A stretch of DNA of 64,000 nucleotides from an uncultured Prevotella sp. (GTDB taxonomy: Bacteria > Bacteroidota > Bacteroidia > Bacteroidales > Bacteroidaceae). Both the position numbers and the translations under genes were made by a program. Each line of letters starts with the position of its first letter. The stretch's first letter is position 1. The stretch lies in assembly GCA_946402275.1 (NCBI GenBank), contig CAMIVY010000009.1, positions 1 to 64,000 of the forward strand, read 5' to 3'. Below the pieces are notes generated by a model. It saw only the letters and a list, made by a program, of their open reading frames with translations. It ran no database searches and was not told the origin of the DNA. Positions 24,692-33,226 of the stretch are shown one piece after another.

Positions 24692-25434
24692 GTCTTTACA
24701 CTAGTATCATTGGAGTCTGGTTGCTCTTTTCTTGTGGCTCCAGACAGAGCGATGCCCCTACGGTTCCGCAGGAAACATACAATGCGCTTCAGCAGAAGTA
24801 CGACATGCTGAAAGAACAGGTTGACGGGACTCTTTCTGCCAACGAGGAAGCCAGAGTGGAGTTGAACGGGATTATGGTCGAACTGAATGAGATTACAGGT
24901 AGGACAATCACCCTACAGCGGAATATGGAAAACGGTGCAGGGATGGATATGCGAACAACAGCAGAAAACATATCTGAGTCAATTAGGGAAATAAAGAAAC
25001 GCCTTAACGCTGTTTCCCAGAAGAAGGTTGACAAGCAACAAGTCGCTCTAATCGAAAATCTGCGTCAGACTATTGCACTGAATGAGCAGGAGATTAGCAG
25101 GCTCAACAGTGTTATTGAAGACAAGAACCAGCAAATATCTACATTAGATAATGAGTTGGCCAATACTAATGAACAACTAAGGCAGACCTTTGAAGAAATG
25201 AAAAGAGCTGAAATGCAAAGTTGGATGGATATGGGGGATGAACTTATTAGAATAGCAGATTTGTTGCCTGACGTGAAGGGGCATGGTAATATGAAGCCAG
25301 TAAAGAGCGCTAAATTAACCATTCTACTCAGAGCAAGATCAGCATATCAGCAAGCCTATCAATTAGGTTGTGCTGATGCGTTAACAAAAATCCGTGTAGC
25401 GGAAGAAAAGTATAGATATGCAGCAAACCGATAA
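24673..25434 (+). CDS. Coiled-coil lipoprotein
   Basis: A 253-residue lipoprotein: short signal with lipobox LLFS-Cys21, then a long heptad-rich coiled coil (about 40-190; for example QEISRLNSVIEDKNQQIST) and a small helical C-terminal domain. It should sit on an envelope membrane facing the periplasm. It overlaps the membrane-protein gene by 19 bases. Together they could form an envelope sensor that feeds the cytoplasmic kinase/AAA+ part of the operon; this is inferred from position only. Confidence 0.65.
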   Translation: MDINKLSLYTSIIGVWLLFSCGSRQSDAPTVPQETYNALQQKYDMLKEQVDGTLSANEEARVELNGIMVELNEITGRTITLQRNMENGAGMDMRTTAENISESIREIKKRLNAVSQKKVDKQQVALIENLRQTIALNEQEISRLNSVIEDKNQQISTLDNELANTNEQLRQTFEEMKRAEMQSWMDMGDELIRIADLLPDVKGHGNMKPVKSAKLTILLRARSAYQQAYQLGCADALTKIRVAEEKYRYAANR

Positions 25435-25449
25435 AAAAGAATTCAGAAT

Positions 25450-27246
25450 ATGGCAGTATTAAATATTGGTCAGCATATTGAAAAGTATGAAGTCGTGCGC
25501 CTTATCAAAGAGAACAATTACTGTGAGACGTACCGAATAGAGGATGAAAAGGAAGAACCGTTCTTCCTGAAGCTTTTCATCATCAAGAATACTCCAGAGA
25601 AGATGTTGGATGGAAATCATCACGTGTCTTGTATTGAACTCATGTCAAAACTTCGCCATAAGAATATCGTTTCCTATGTGGAGCATGGAACGTATCAGGA
25701 CGATGCTGTTGGCATGTGTGAATATGTAGTAACCAATTACTTTAGCGGTGAGTTGTTGGCAGATAAATTACAGCGTGAGGGTGCGTTGCGGATTGATGTT
25801 GCAGTTCAAATTCTGAAGGATGTTCTTGAAGGGGTGAAGTATATGCACGAGCGCAATTTGTTTCACAATGACATTACACCACGTAACATCATGCTGTCAG
25901 AGAAGACGGGCGGCGTAGCAGAATTGATAGATATGAGTCATGTATCAAAGTATGTAGGTGGTTCTCCATCTTTCGATACTTCAGATTTGGATGAGCGTTA
26001 TCAGTCGAACACCACATTTGTAGGGATGTATAATAATGCCACAGACTTGTTTTCAGCTGTAGCTCTCTTCTATACCATGCTGACAAACCGCGTTCCCTGG
26101 GATGTTGCATTTCCTGATGATGCACCCAGGAAAGACCGCATCAAGATAGTCAAGGAAGACCGAAAGGCACCTTTGAACTTGGACAATCTAATAGTAGATG
26201 AGGGATTCAAGAGGATTCTTATGAAGGGCTTGTGCGTCAATGGAACGTGCAAGTATGCCGATGTAGACATTCTGTTGGATGATCTCCAGAATCCCAATAA
26301 AGTGGAGGAACCGCAACAGCCAGAGCAGCCAGTACAACAGAGACCGCAACAGAGCGGGGGTGTTGAAGATGAAGAGAAACAGACAACGGAAGCAAAGGTC
26401 GAAGTCCAAAAGGGAAAGGGCAACGGTTTCAAAGATATTGCTGGTATGAACGGCCTGAAGCAGATGCTGACTCAGAAAGTTATCTTCATCCTGAAGGATA
26501 AGGAGAAAGCGGCTCGATACAAACTCCTGCCTCCCAATGGTATGTTGTTCTATGGACCTCCTGGATGCGGAAAGAGTTTCTTTGCAGAGAAGTTTGCCGA
26601 GGAAACAGGCTTCAACTTCATACTGGTAAAGGCCAGCGACCTTGGGAGCATCTATGTTCATGGTTCACAGGGCAAGATAGCCGACCTCTTTAAGAAGGCT
26701 GAGGATAGCCAACCTACCATCATCTGTTTCGATGAGTTTGACGCTTTTGTGCCCAATCGTTCCAACAAAGGAGCAGAGCATCAGGCTGGCGAGGTCAACG
26801 AGTTCCTGAGTCAGTTGAATAACTGTGCCCAGCGTGGCATCTTTGTCATTGCCACCAGCAACCGCCCGGATATGATAGACCCTGCTGTACTGAGGACAGG
26901 ACGTATTGACAAACTTGTATATATTCCTATGCCCGATAAGGATGCTCGTAAGGAGATGTTCAAGCTGCATCTGAATGGTCGTCCTTGTTCTGAAATTGAT
27001 TCAGAACGTCTCGCTGAGCTTACCGATGGATATATTGCCAGCGACATCGCTTATATTGTCAATGATGCTGCTATGGGAGCAGCCTTTAGTGATAAGCCAA
27101 TCACTCAGGAACTGTTGGAAGCAACTATAAAGAGCATTCATCCCTCAATCAGTAAAGATGTGGTCAATTCTTATGAAAATCTCCGTCAGAAGATGGAAGA
27201 TGTTGACACCAGAAACAAACGCCCCAAGATAGGATTTATCCAATAA
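25450..27246 (+). CDS. Protein kinase-like domain fused to a FtsH/Cdc48-type AAA+ ATPase
   Basis: A 598-residue fusion. The kinase-like part (about 10-275) keeps Lys41 and HNDITPRNIML (Asp141, Asn146), but the DFG site is DMS (Asp161) and the glycine loop is poor, so activity is uncertain. After a Pro/Gln linker comes an AAA+ module of the FtsH/Cdc48 clade: FKDIAGM (327-333), Walker A GPPGCGKS (369-376), Walker B IICFDEFDA (424-432), ATSNRPDMIDPAVLRTGRID. It ends RPKIGFIQ, the same tail as the CbbX-type ATPases here. There is no FtsH protease domain. I infer an unfoldase steered by phosphorylation. Confidence 0.8.
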   Translation: MAVLNIGQHIEKYEVVRLIKENNYCETYRIEDEKEEPFFLKLFIIKNTPEKMLDGNHHVSCIELMSKLRHKNIVSYVEHGTYQDDAVGMCEYVVTNYFSGELLADKLQREGALRIDVAVQILKDVLEGVKYMHERNLFHNDITPRNIMLSEKTGGVAELIDMSHVSKYVGGSPSFDTSDLDERYQSNTTFVGMYNNATDLFSAVALFYTMLTNRVPWDVAFPDDAPRKDRIKIVKEDRKAPLNLDNLIVDEGFKRILMKGLCVNGTCKYADVDILLDDLQNPNKVEEPQQPEQPVQQRPQQSGGVEDEEKQTTEAKVEVQKGKGNGFKDIAGMNGLKQMLTQKVIFILKDKEKAARYKLLPPNGMLFYGPPGCGKSFFAEKFAEETGFNFILVKASDLGSIYVHGSQGKIADLFKKAEDSQPTIICFDEFDAFVPNRSNKGAEHQAGEVNEFLSQLNNCAQRGIFVIATSNRPDMIDPAVLRTGRIDKLVYIPMPDKDARKEMFKLHLNGRPCSEIDSERLAELTDGYIASDIAYIVNDAAMGAAFSDKPITQELLEATIKSIHPSISKDVVNSYENLRQKMEDVDTRNKRPKIGFIQ

Positions 27247-27268
27247 TAACAACTAAAACCAACGTATT

Positions 27269-27652
27269 ATGAACTTAAAAGAATTGATGTTGAATTACCT
27301 CCGTGAAGAGGGATTCTGTCCAAAGGAAGAAGAGTTTGGTATTGCATTTAAGTGCGAGGGGCTTAATTTCCTGTTCTTCTATGATGCAGAAGATGACCAG
27401 TATTTCCGTCTGATGATGCCAGGAATCTTTGATGTTACGGAGGAGAACTTTCCTGCCGTCTTGGTGGCATTGAATAAGGTAAACTCAGAAATGAAGGTGG
27501 TCAAAGCATACACCCCTGTTCCCGATGCTGTATGGATTGGTTTTGAAGTCCTGGTTGACAGTACCCCTGTATTAGCCGATTTCGTTCCTCGTGGAATCAA
27601 TATGCTCCGTGCTGCCCAGAGGAAATTCTATGATGCTATTCAGCAAGGGTGA
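27269..27652 (+). CDS. YbjN/T3SS-chaperone-fold-like protein
   Basis: A 127-residue protein with the alternating helix-strand pattern of the YbjN/type-III-secretion-chaperone-like fold: early helix LKELMLNYLREEGF, strands FKCEGLNFLFFYDAEDD, FRLMMPGIFDV, and a later helix. Such proteins often act as small adaptors or chaperones. It is the last gene of the phosphatase/kinase operon, 22 bases after the kinase-AAA+ gene and 28 bases before a terminator. Confidence 0.55.
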   Translation: MNLKELMLNYLREEGFCPKEEEFGIAFKCEGLNFLFFYDAEDDQYFRLMMPGIFDVTEENFPAVLVALNKVNSEMKVVKAYTPVPDAVWIGFEVLVDSTPVLADFVPRGINMLRAAQRKFYDAIQQG

Positions 27653-27679
27653 CAACGCCCTTTGTTAATAACGACTAAT

Positions 27680-27710
27680 GCTCTGTTCCGATAAGGTACA
27701 GGGCTTTTTT
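27680..27710 (+). terminator. Terminator of the phosphatase/kinase operon
   Basis: GCTCTGTTCC (27680-27689) pairs with GGTACAGGGC (27694-27703; one mismatch, one G-T) and is followed by six T. The next gene therefore needs its own promoter. Confidence 0.8.
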
Positions 27711-27733
27711 GTTGGTCATTGTTACTGTGAAGT

Positions 27734-27762
27734 GATAGAAACATGACCATATAGGGGTCTTT
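27734..27762 (+). promoter_or_regulatory. Candidate ECF-sigma promoter, GATAGAAA-N16-TCTTT (site 2)
   Basis: GATAGAAA at 27734-27741, TCTTT at 27758-27762, then ATTATTGG. It lies between a terminator and the ATG at 27788, the only space where a promoter for that gene can be. No TAnnTTTG box is found here. Confidence 0.7.
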
Positions 27763-27787
27763 ATTATTGGTATCAAAACAGAGAACT

Positions 27788-29491
27788 ATGGTATTGATAG
27801 ATGAATTTCGTAAACAGACACGGGAAACGATTTTGAACTATATGAATAGTCTTGGCGTAAATCATGCCGTCTATTCTACTCATTTGATGGGCTATGAGCC
27901 AGATTTACAAGAGAAAAACATCATTATCTATATCCATGCCAAAAGTTTGGTTGTGGTGTGCTTCGACCTCTGTGGCAAAAGGGAAGAGATAGCAGACGAA
28001 GGTGATTCCTATGACCTAGATATGCCAGAATATTACTCCTATAAGGGTTCACGGACAAGTCCTGTTTGTCAACTTTCTGATGCAATGAAGGAGATGAATC
28101 GTCGTGCTATAAACATATTCCCGCCAGTGAATATTCATGGTGTACTTCTATCAGAAAGTAATATCCTTAATGCCAAAGATATGAAGGATAAATGGAGTGC
28201 TATGGACATAATGGTTATTGATGGACTAAAAGGACTTCGGCATAAAGAATTTGCAATGAATAGGTCATATTGTGAAGATACAAGAACTATCCTAAGGGCT
28301 ATTTTGGAAGATGGTGAATATACCAGGAGCTTAGAATTAAAAGCACCAGACTTCTCAAGTTCTCCAAGTGGGAACCGGGTGGTTGAGGAAAATACCGAAG
28401 AAGATGACGAATTTGAAAAACTTCTGAATAAGTTTATAAATGAAGGGTATGAGAAGGTCGAGGAAGGCGATTTGCCTTTTGATGAATCTGTCATACCCGA
28501 CATAAATGATGATAACGATGAGATTCGTTTAGAAGACTTCCCAGAAGGCAGTGTACATATAATAGAGGATATTTCCTTCCCCGATGGAGAGATAGAACAG
28601 AATCAGAACATCAGTGTCAAGGTTGAAATCCTTCGTCCAATTGCTAATCCTCGTGAAGAATTAGATATACTGGTAGGGTGTGCGAATATCAAGAAACGGA
28701 TGGACGAATTGGTAGCCCTGACCAGTTATAACAAGATGTTACGTAAGATGTTCCCCAACAGCAAACAGCATGAGGTGTCGTTGCATAGTGTGTTCCTTGG
28801 TCGTCCTGGAACTGGAAAGACTACAGTATGTAAGATTTTCGGTTCTTTATTACGTCAGGCTGGTGCCCTGAGCAAAGGACATGTCGTTGTGTGTGACCGA
28901 GGAACCTTTATCGGAACTCTTTGGGGTGACGAGGAACGTTCCATGCGACAAGTACTTGAAATGGCTCAAGGTGGGGTGCTGATGATTGACGAAGCTTATC
29001 TTCTCAATGGCAAACATGAGAATGATCCAGGCAAAATCGTTGTCCAACTGATGATGAGCATACTTGCGGATGAGACCCAGCGCGACATAGCCATTGTGCT
29101 TTGTGGCTATAAAGAACCGATGGAGAAACTGCTTGATGCCAATCCAGGGTTACAGTCGCGCTTTCCCAATAGGTTTGAGTTCGCAGACTTTACTATTGAT
29201 GAGTTATTGGAAATCACTCGTCGTCGAGTGAAGGAATATGAATACGAATTCACCGACTCTGCATGGGATAAGTACTGCCAGATATTGACGCAGGCCTATC
29301 AGCAGCGAAATCCACAGACTTGGGGCAATGCCCGTTTTGTTGCCAACCAACTGGAGCGCATCTATATACAACACGCTATGCGTTGTGTAAGGCAGAACCC
29401 TCCAGACAAGCGGCAACTCCGCCTACTCATTCCAGAGGATATCCTGTCAATAGATGTACCCAAAGAGAAACGTCATATTGGATTCTGTTAA
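27788..29491 (+). CDS. CbbX-type AAA+ ATPase, paralogue of the 13619 gene
   Basis: A 567-residue protein with the same layout as the gene at 13619: N domain (about 5-165, with HGVLLSESNILN and LKGLRHKEF), acidic linker (about 195-260), and AAA+ module with VGCANIKKRMDE, Walker A GRPGTGKTT, Walker B VLMIDEAYLL and NPGLQSRFPNRF. It ends EKRHIGFC. Identity is very high in the AAA+ part and low in the N domain, which suggests a shared machine with different targets. The ATG at 27788 is preferred to an upstream TTG, which would overlap the -10 region of the candidate ECF promoter. Confidence 0.85.
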   Translation: MVLIDEFRKQTRETILNYMNSLGVNHAVYSTHLMGYEPDLQEKNIIIYIHAKSLVVVCFDLCGKREEIADEGDSYDLDMPEYYSYKGSRTSPVCQLSDAMKEMNRRAINIFPPVNIHGVLLSESNILNAKDMKDKWSAMDIMVIDGLKGLRHKEFAMNRSYCEDTRTILRAILEDGEYTRSLELKAPDFSSSPSGNRVVEENTEEDDEFEKLLNKFINEGYEKVEEGDLPFDESVIPDINDDNDEIRLEDFPEGSVHIIEDISFPDGEIEQNQNISVKVEILRPIANPREELDILVGCANIKKRMDELVALTSYNKMLRKMFPNSKQHEVSLHSVFLGRPGTGKTTVCKIFGSLLRQAGALSKGHVVVCDRGTFIGTLWGDEERSMRQVLEMAQGGVLMIDEAYLLNGKHENDPGKIVVQLMMSILADETQRDIAIVLCGYKEPMEKLLDANPGLQSRFPNRFEFADFTIDELLEITRRRVKEYEYEFTDSAWDKYCQILTQAYQQRNPQTWGNARFVANQLERIYIQHAMRCVRQNPPDKRQLRLLIPEDILSIDVPKEKRHIGFC

Positions 29492-29550
29492 TGGTGAGGC
29501 TTAATAATGGCAAAACGTATGTATTATCATCACTTTTTTGAAAAATCTGT

Positions 29551-29580
29551 TTTGAATTCGCCTTTTTTTTTGTATATTTG
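29551..29580 (+). promoter_or_regulatory. Promoter of the TIR gene run
   Basis: -33 TTTG (29551-29554) and -7 TATATTTG (29573-29580), 18 bases apart, 34 bases before the ATG at 29615. The genes to 43755 follow on the same strand with short gaps, so this may drive the whole run. Confidence 0.65.
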
Positions 29581-29614
29581 CACAGAAATTATCAATAGCT
29601 AAATCAAAACGAGT

Positions 29615-30583
29615 ATGTTTAAGGTCTTTATATCCCAGTCAGTATATGATAGGATAATCAGCACGGAAGAGGAACGAACAATATCTGGGCGTTCCAACTT
29701 GTATAAGTTGCTCAAACAGCAGCCTATTCAGATATTGACTGAGAAAGATACAGAAAGATACAAGTTGCATCCGGAGAATGTCTTGAAGAATCCTTCTTCA
29801 CTATACATTTTAAATATAACTCACACAGAAGCATTGACCATACAAAGGACATACGGTGTGATGTGTGTGAGTGGTGATAGTCCAAATATCAGTCCTTTAA
29901 TCGATGTCAATGATATCCATATTGCAAAAGAGCAAGAAAAACTGGGGCGTGGGTGGGACACCGTATTAGACAGTGTTAAAAAATTACCATCAAATGCGCT
30001 GTTACTGACAGATCGTTATCTCTTTGCATTCAAGCGGTCTAATGCAGGTGATGGCATTGCCAATATCAAAGATATCCTTGGTGAATTATTACCCAAGCAA
30101 TTCCTTGGTGGAAATTATCATGTAACGATTGTCTTTGACAATATGGCCAAAGATGAGAATTACTCCTTCGATGAGATTGTCTGGCTGTTAGAGGAAGTAA
30201 AACTGCAGTTGAACCGTGACTATCCGATTACTATGGAGGTTATTGGTATAACACCAGATTGCTCTATTTACAACAAACTGCATAATCGCATGATAATATC
30301 CAACTATTATCTTGTGGAGGCAAGCCACAAATTAGCTGCTTTTAATAAAGACAAAGGAACTGCTCGTCAGATGTTGATACCTATGGCTCTTTTCACAGAA
30401 AGTAGTCTTAATGGGAACTCAACTCCTCCATTAGATGCAATAGAACATACACTATCAACACTTCGCAGGTTCTCGAAATCTCTCACATCTCTTCCAGAAT
30501 CAGCACACAGCACATACCTTTATGCTGTTAATGGCAAGCGGATGGATAAGTGTCTTAGTATTAGAAATCGATTGGTTAAATAG
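29615..30583 (+). CDS. Hypothetical protein heading the TIR gene run
   Basis: A 322-residue soluble protein. It begins like a nucleic-acid or small-molecule enzyme (MFKVFISQSVYDRI) and holds the conserved-looking segments LLLTDRYLFAF (about 128-138), GIANIKDILGELLP and VTIVFDNMA. I do not recognise the family; the repeated Asp after hydrophobic strands would suit a nuclease- or phosphatase-like Rossmann-type fold. It lies 23 bases before the TIR-WD40 gene and is read from the same promoter, so it is a candidate partner of the TIR proteins. Confidence 0.5.
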   Translation: MFKVFISQSVYDRIISTEEERTISGRSNLYKLLKQQPIQILTEKDTERYKLHPENVLKNPSSLYILNITHTEALTIQRTYGVMCVSGDSPNISPLIDVNDIHIAKEQEKLGRGWDTVLDSVKKLPSNALLLTDRYLFAFKRSNAGDGIANIKDILGELLPKQFLGGNYHVTIVFDNMAKDENYSFDEIVWLLEEVKLQLNRDYPITMEVIGITPDCSIYNKLHNRMIISNYYLVEASHKLAAFNKDKGTARQMLIPMALFTESSLNGNSTPPLDAIEHTLSTLRRFSKSLTSLPESAHSTYLYAVNGKRMDKCLSIRNRLVK

Positions 30584-30606
30584 ATTGCGTATTGTTTTTG
30601 GGGCTT

Positions 30607-33207
30607 ATGGTTAACGAAAAAGAATATTTTGCATTTATAAGTTATAAGCGTGAGGACGAAGAGTGGGCAAAATGGTTGGCTCATGAGTTAGAGCATTATC
30701 ATTTGCCTAGTACATTGAACGGCAAAAAATTGCCAGAAAGCCTTCGCCCCATTTTTAGGGATGTGGATGAACTGAGCGCAGGAAATTTACCAGAACAGAT
30801 TTATAGAGCACTCGCAAAATCTAAGAACCTAATAGTCATCTGTTCCCCCAATTCGGCAAAGTCCGAATGGGTGAATAAAGAGATAGTTGACTTCATAAAT
30901 CTTAAAAATGGAAAAGCTGATGCAGTTTTCCCTTTTATTATAGAAGGTTCTCCTTACGCATCAGAAAAAGACAAAGAATGCTTCCCCTTGATATTAAAAC
31001 AATTACGTGGTGCTAAAGAGCGTCTCGGGGGCAATGTGAATGAACAAGGTGGACGCAATGCTGCACTGATAAAAGTAATATCTGGAATGCTTGGCCTAGG
31101 CTTTGACTCTCTTTACCAAAGATATGAACGAGAAAAAGAAGAGGAACGCCTGCGTTTACTAGAAACTATAAGAAAAATTCGATTAGGACAATCTCGTTTT
31201 GTCGCCGAGAAAGCGAGTACACTAGTTGATGAAGGTAACTCTTATTTAGCAAAACGCGTCTTGTTAAATGTATTACCTACCAAAGAACATCCAGAATGGC
31301 CTGTTACACCTGAGGCAGAAATGGCCATTCGGAAAGCATGCCAATCTAATATTGAAACTCTTAGAGGGCACATGGGTAAAGTAAAATCAGTTTCCATAAG
31401 TCCAAATGGGAAAAACATTCTTTCGGCATCATGGGATGGCACAATTAGGATTTGGGATATAGAGACAGGGCGAAATTTAAAGATACTACACGATCAATGG
31501 GGAAGCAATTCTGCCTCTTTTAGCTACGATGGTAAGTATATTGTTTCAACTTCAATGGATAAGACTGTTAAGATTTGGAATGCTGAAACAGGCGATGTTT
31601 TGAGAAGATTGGAAGGGCATTCTTCTGGGGTGTACTCGGCTTCATTCAGTCCTGATAGTAAATTTATCGTATCATCGTCATTGGATAAGACAATAAGAAT
31701 TTGGGATGCTGAGAGTGGATTTGAATTGAGACAACTAAAAGGACATACAGAAGCCGCAGAATCGGTCACTTTTAGTCCTAATGGAAAACTAATCATTTCG
31801 GCATCTCAAGACAAGACTATTAGAATTTGGGACGCAAAGACAGGACTAGAAAAATTGAGGCTTCACGGTCATTCAGATGTAGTTTGGTCAGCTTCCTTCA
31901 GCAATAATGGCAATTTTATCGTTTCTGCCTCACAAGATAAAACTGTTAGAATTTGGAATCTAAAGACAGGCTTGGAAATGAAGAAGTTTGAAGGCCATAA
32001 AGAGGCAGTACGGTCTGCCTCTTTTAGTCATGATGATATGTACATTGTTTCTGCATCAGATGACAAGACTGTTAGGGTGTGGAACATAAAGTCAGGGGGA
32101 GAGGTGTGTAGATTAGAAAGGCATAATGGAGAGGTATATTCTGCAACTTTCAGCCATGACGGTATGTTTATTGCTTCTGCATCGCAAGATACTAATATCA
32201 TTCTTTGGAAGACTAAAGCAGAGGTAGAATGTAGAATATTGAAAGGGCATACAAATATAGTGAAATCAGCATCCTATAGTTTTTGTGGAACGGCTATTGT
32301 ATCGGCATCACGAGACGAAACTGTTAGAATTTGGGATGCTCAAACTGGCCGTGTTCTATCTGTGTTGACGAGCTGCGATAAATGGGGACAGGCTTGTGAT
32401 TTCTATTCGGCCACCTTTAGCCCTAATGGCCAATATGTCGTTGCAGCGTCATCGGGTGGTAAGTTAAGTTTATGGGATACTGGAAAGTGGCAAGTTTTGA
32501 GAGTACAATATTGTCACGGAATTCATTATGTCAACTCCGTATGTTTTAGTCCGGACAGCATGTCTATTTTGTCAGCTTCATCTGATGGAACCATAAGAAT
32601 CTGGGATGCGAAAAGTGGTGCAGAATTGAAGAGATTAGAAGGGCATACAAGTGGAGTAAGTTCTGCATCTTATAGTCCTGATGGAAACTTGATTGTATCA
32701 GCATCTGGTGATCATACTATAAGAATTTGGGATATAAAGAGTGGTATCGAATTAAAGAGATTAGGAGGACATACAAATGCAGTTTTTACCGCAGTTTTTA
32801 GTCCAGATGGGAAATACGTCGTTTCTGCATCAGGTGATCGTACCATAAGGATATGGGATGCAGAGAATGGGTGCGAATTGATGATATTGGAAGGCCATAC
32901 TGCCTCTGTCTGGTCTGCTTCATATAGTCCAGATGGCATGCATATTGTTTCTTCATCAACGGACAAGACTATCAGAATTTGGAATGCAAGGTCTGGAGCA
33001 GAAGTAAGCAGATTGGAAGGACATAAAGGTGAGATATATTCAGCCAATTTTAGTCCCGATGGTAAGCATATCGTTTCAGCATCGTTTGATCAAACTGTTA
33101 GGATTTGGGATTTTCCACGCCTTGAAGACATTGTTAATCAGACCTATGAAAGGTTTAAAGACTATCCAATGTCTGTAGAAGAACGAAAGAAATATTATTT
33201 AGAGTAG
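30607..33207 (+). CDS. TIR-domain protein with 14 WD40 repeats
   Basis: An 866-residue protein. The N-terminal TIR domain (about 5-150) has FISYKRED at its start and Glu92 in SEWVNKE, the place of the catalytic Glu in NAD-cleaving TIRs. A helical linker follows, then 14 WD40 repeats (about 255-850; units run LxGHxxxVxSASFSxDGxxIVSASxDxTIRIWD), enough for two seven-bladed propellers. The propellers probably sense a ligand protein and trigger NAD cleavage by the TIR part; this is inferred from known TIR effectors. The ATG at 30607 starts the TIR motif directly. Confidence 0.85.
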   Translation: MVNEKEYFAFISYKREDEEWAKWLAHELEHYHLPSTLNGKKLPESLRPIFRDVDELSAGNLPEQIYRALAKSKNLIVICSPNSAKSEWVNKEIVDFINLKNGKADAVFPFIIEGSPYASEKDKECFPLILKQLRGAKERLGGNVNEQGGRNAALIKVISGMLGLGFDSLYQRYEREKEEERLRLLETIRKIRLGQSRFVAEKASTLVDEGNSYLAKRVLLNVLPTKEHPEWPVTPEAEMAIRKACQSNIETLRGHMGKVKSVSISPNGKNILSASWDGTIRIWDIETGRNLKILHDQWGSNSASFSYDGKYIVSTSMDKTVKIWNAETGDVLRRLEGHSSGVYSASFSPDSKFIVSSSLDKTIRIWDAESGFELRQLKGHTEAAESVTFSPNGKLIISASQDKTIRIWDAKTGLEKLRLHGHSDVVWSASFSNNGNFIVSASQDKTVRIWNLKTGLEMKKFEGHKEAVRSASFSHDDMYIVSASDDKTVRVWNIKSGGEVCRLERHNGEVYSATFSHDGMFIASASQDTNIILWKTKAEVECRILKGHTNIVKSASYSFCGTAIVSASRDETVRIWDAQTGRVLSVLTSCDKWGQACDFYSATFSPNGQYVVAASSGGKLSLWDTGKWQVLRVQYCHGIHYVNSVCFSPDSMSILSASSDGTIRIWDAKSGAELKRLEGHTSGVSSASYSPDGNLIVSASGDHTIRIWDIKSGIELKRLGGHTNAVFTAVFSPDGKYVVSASGDRTIRIWDAENGCELMILEGHTASVWSASYSPDGMHIVSSSTDKTIRIWNARSGAEVSRLEGHKGEIYSANFSPDGKHIVSASFDQTVRIWDFPRLEDIVNQTYERFKDYPMSVEERKKYYLE

Positions 33208-33226
33208 TAAAAAATACATTTTTATC

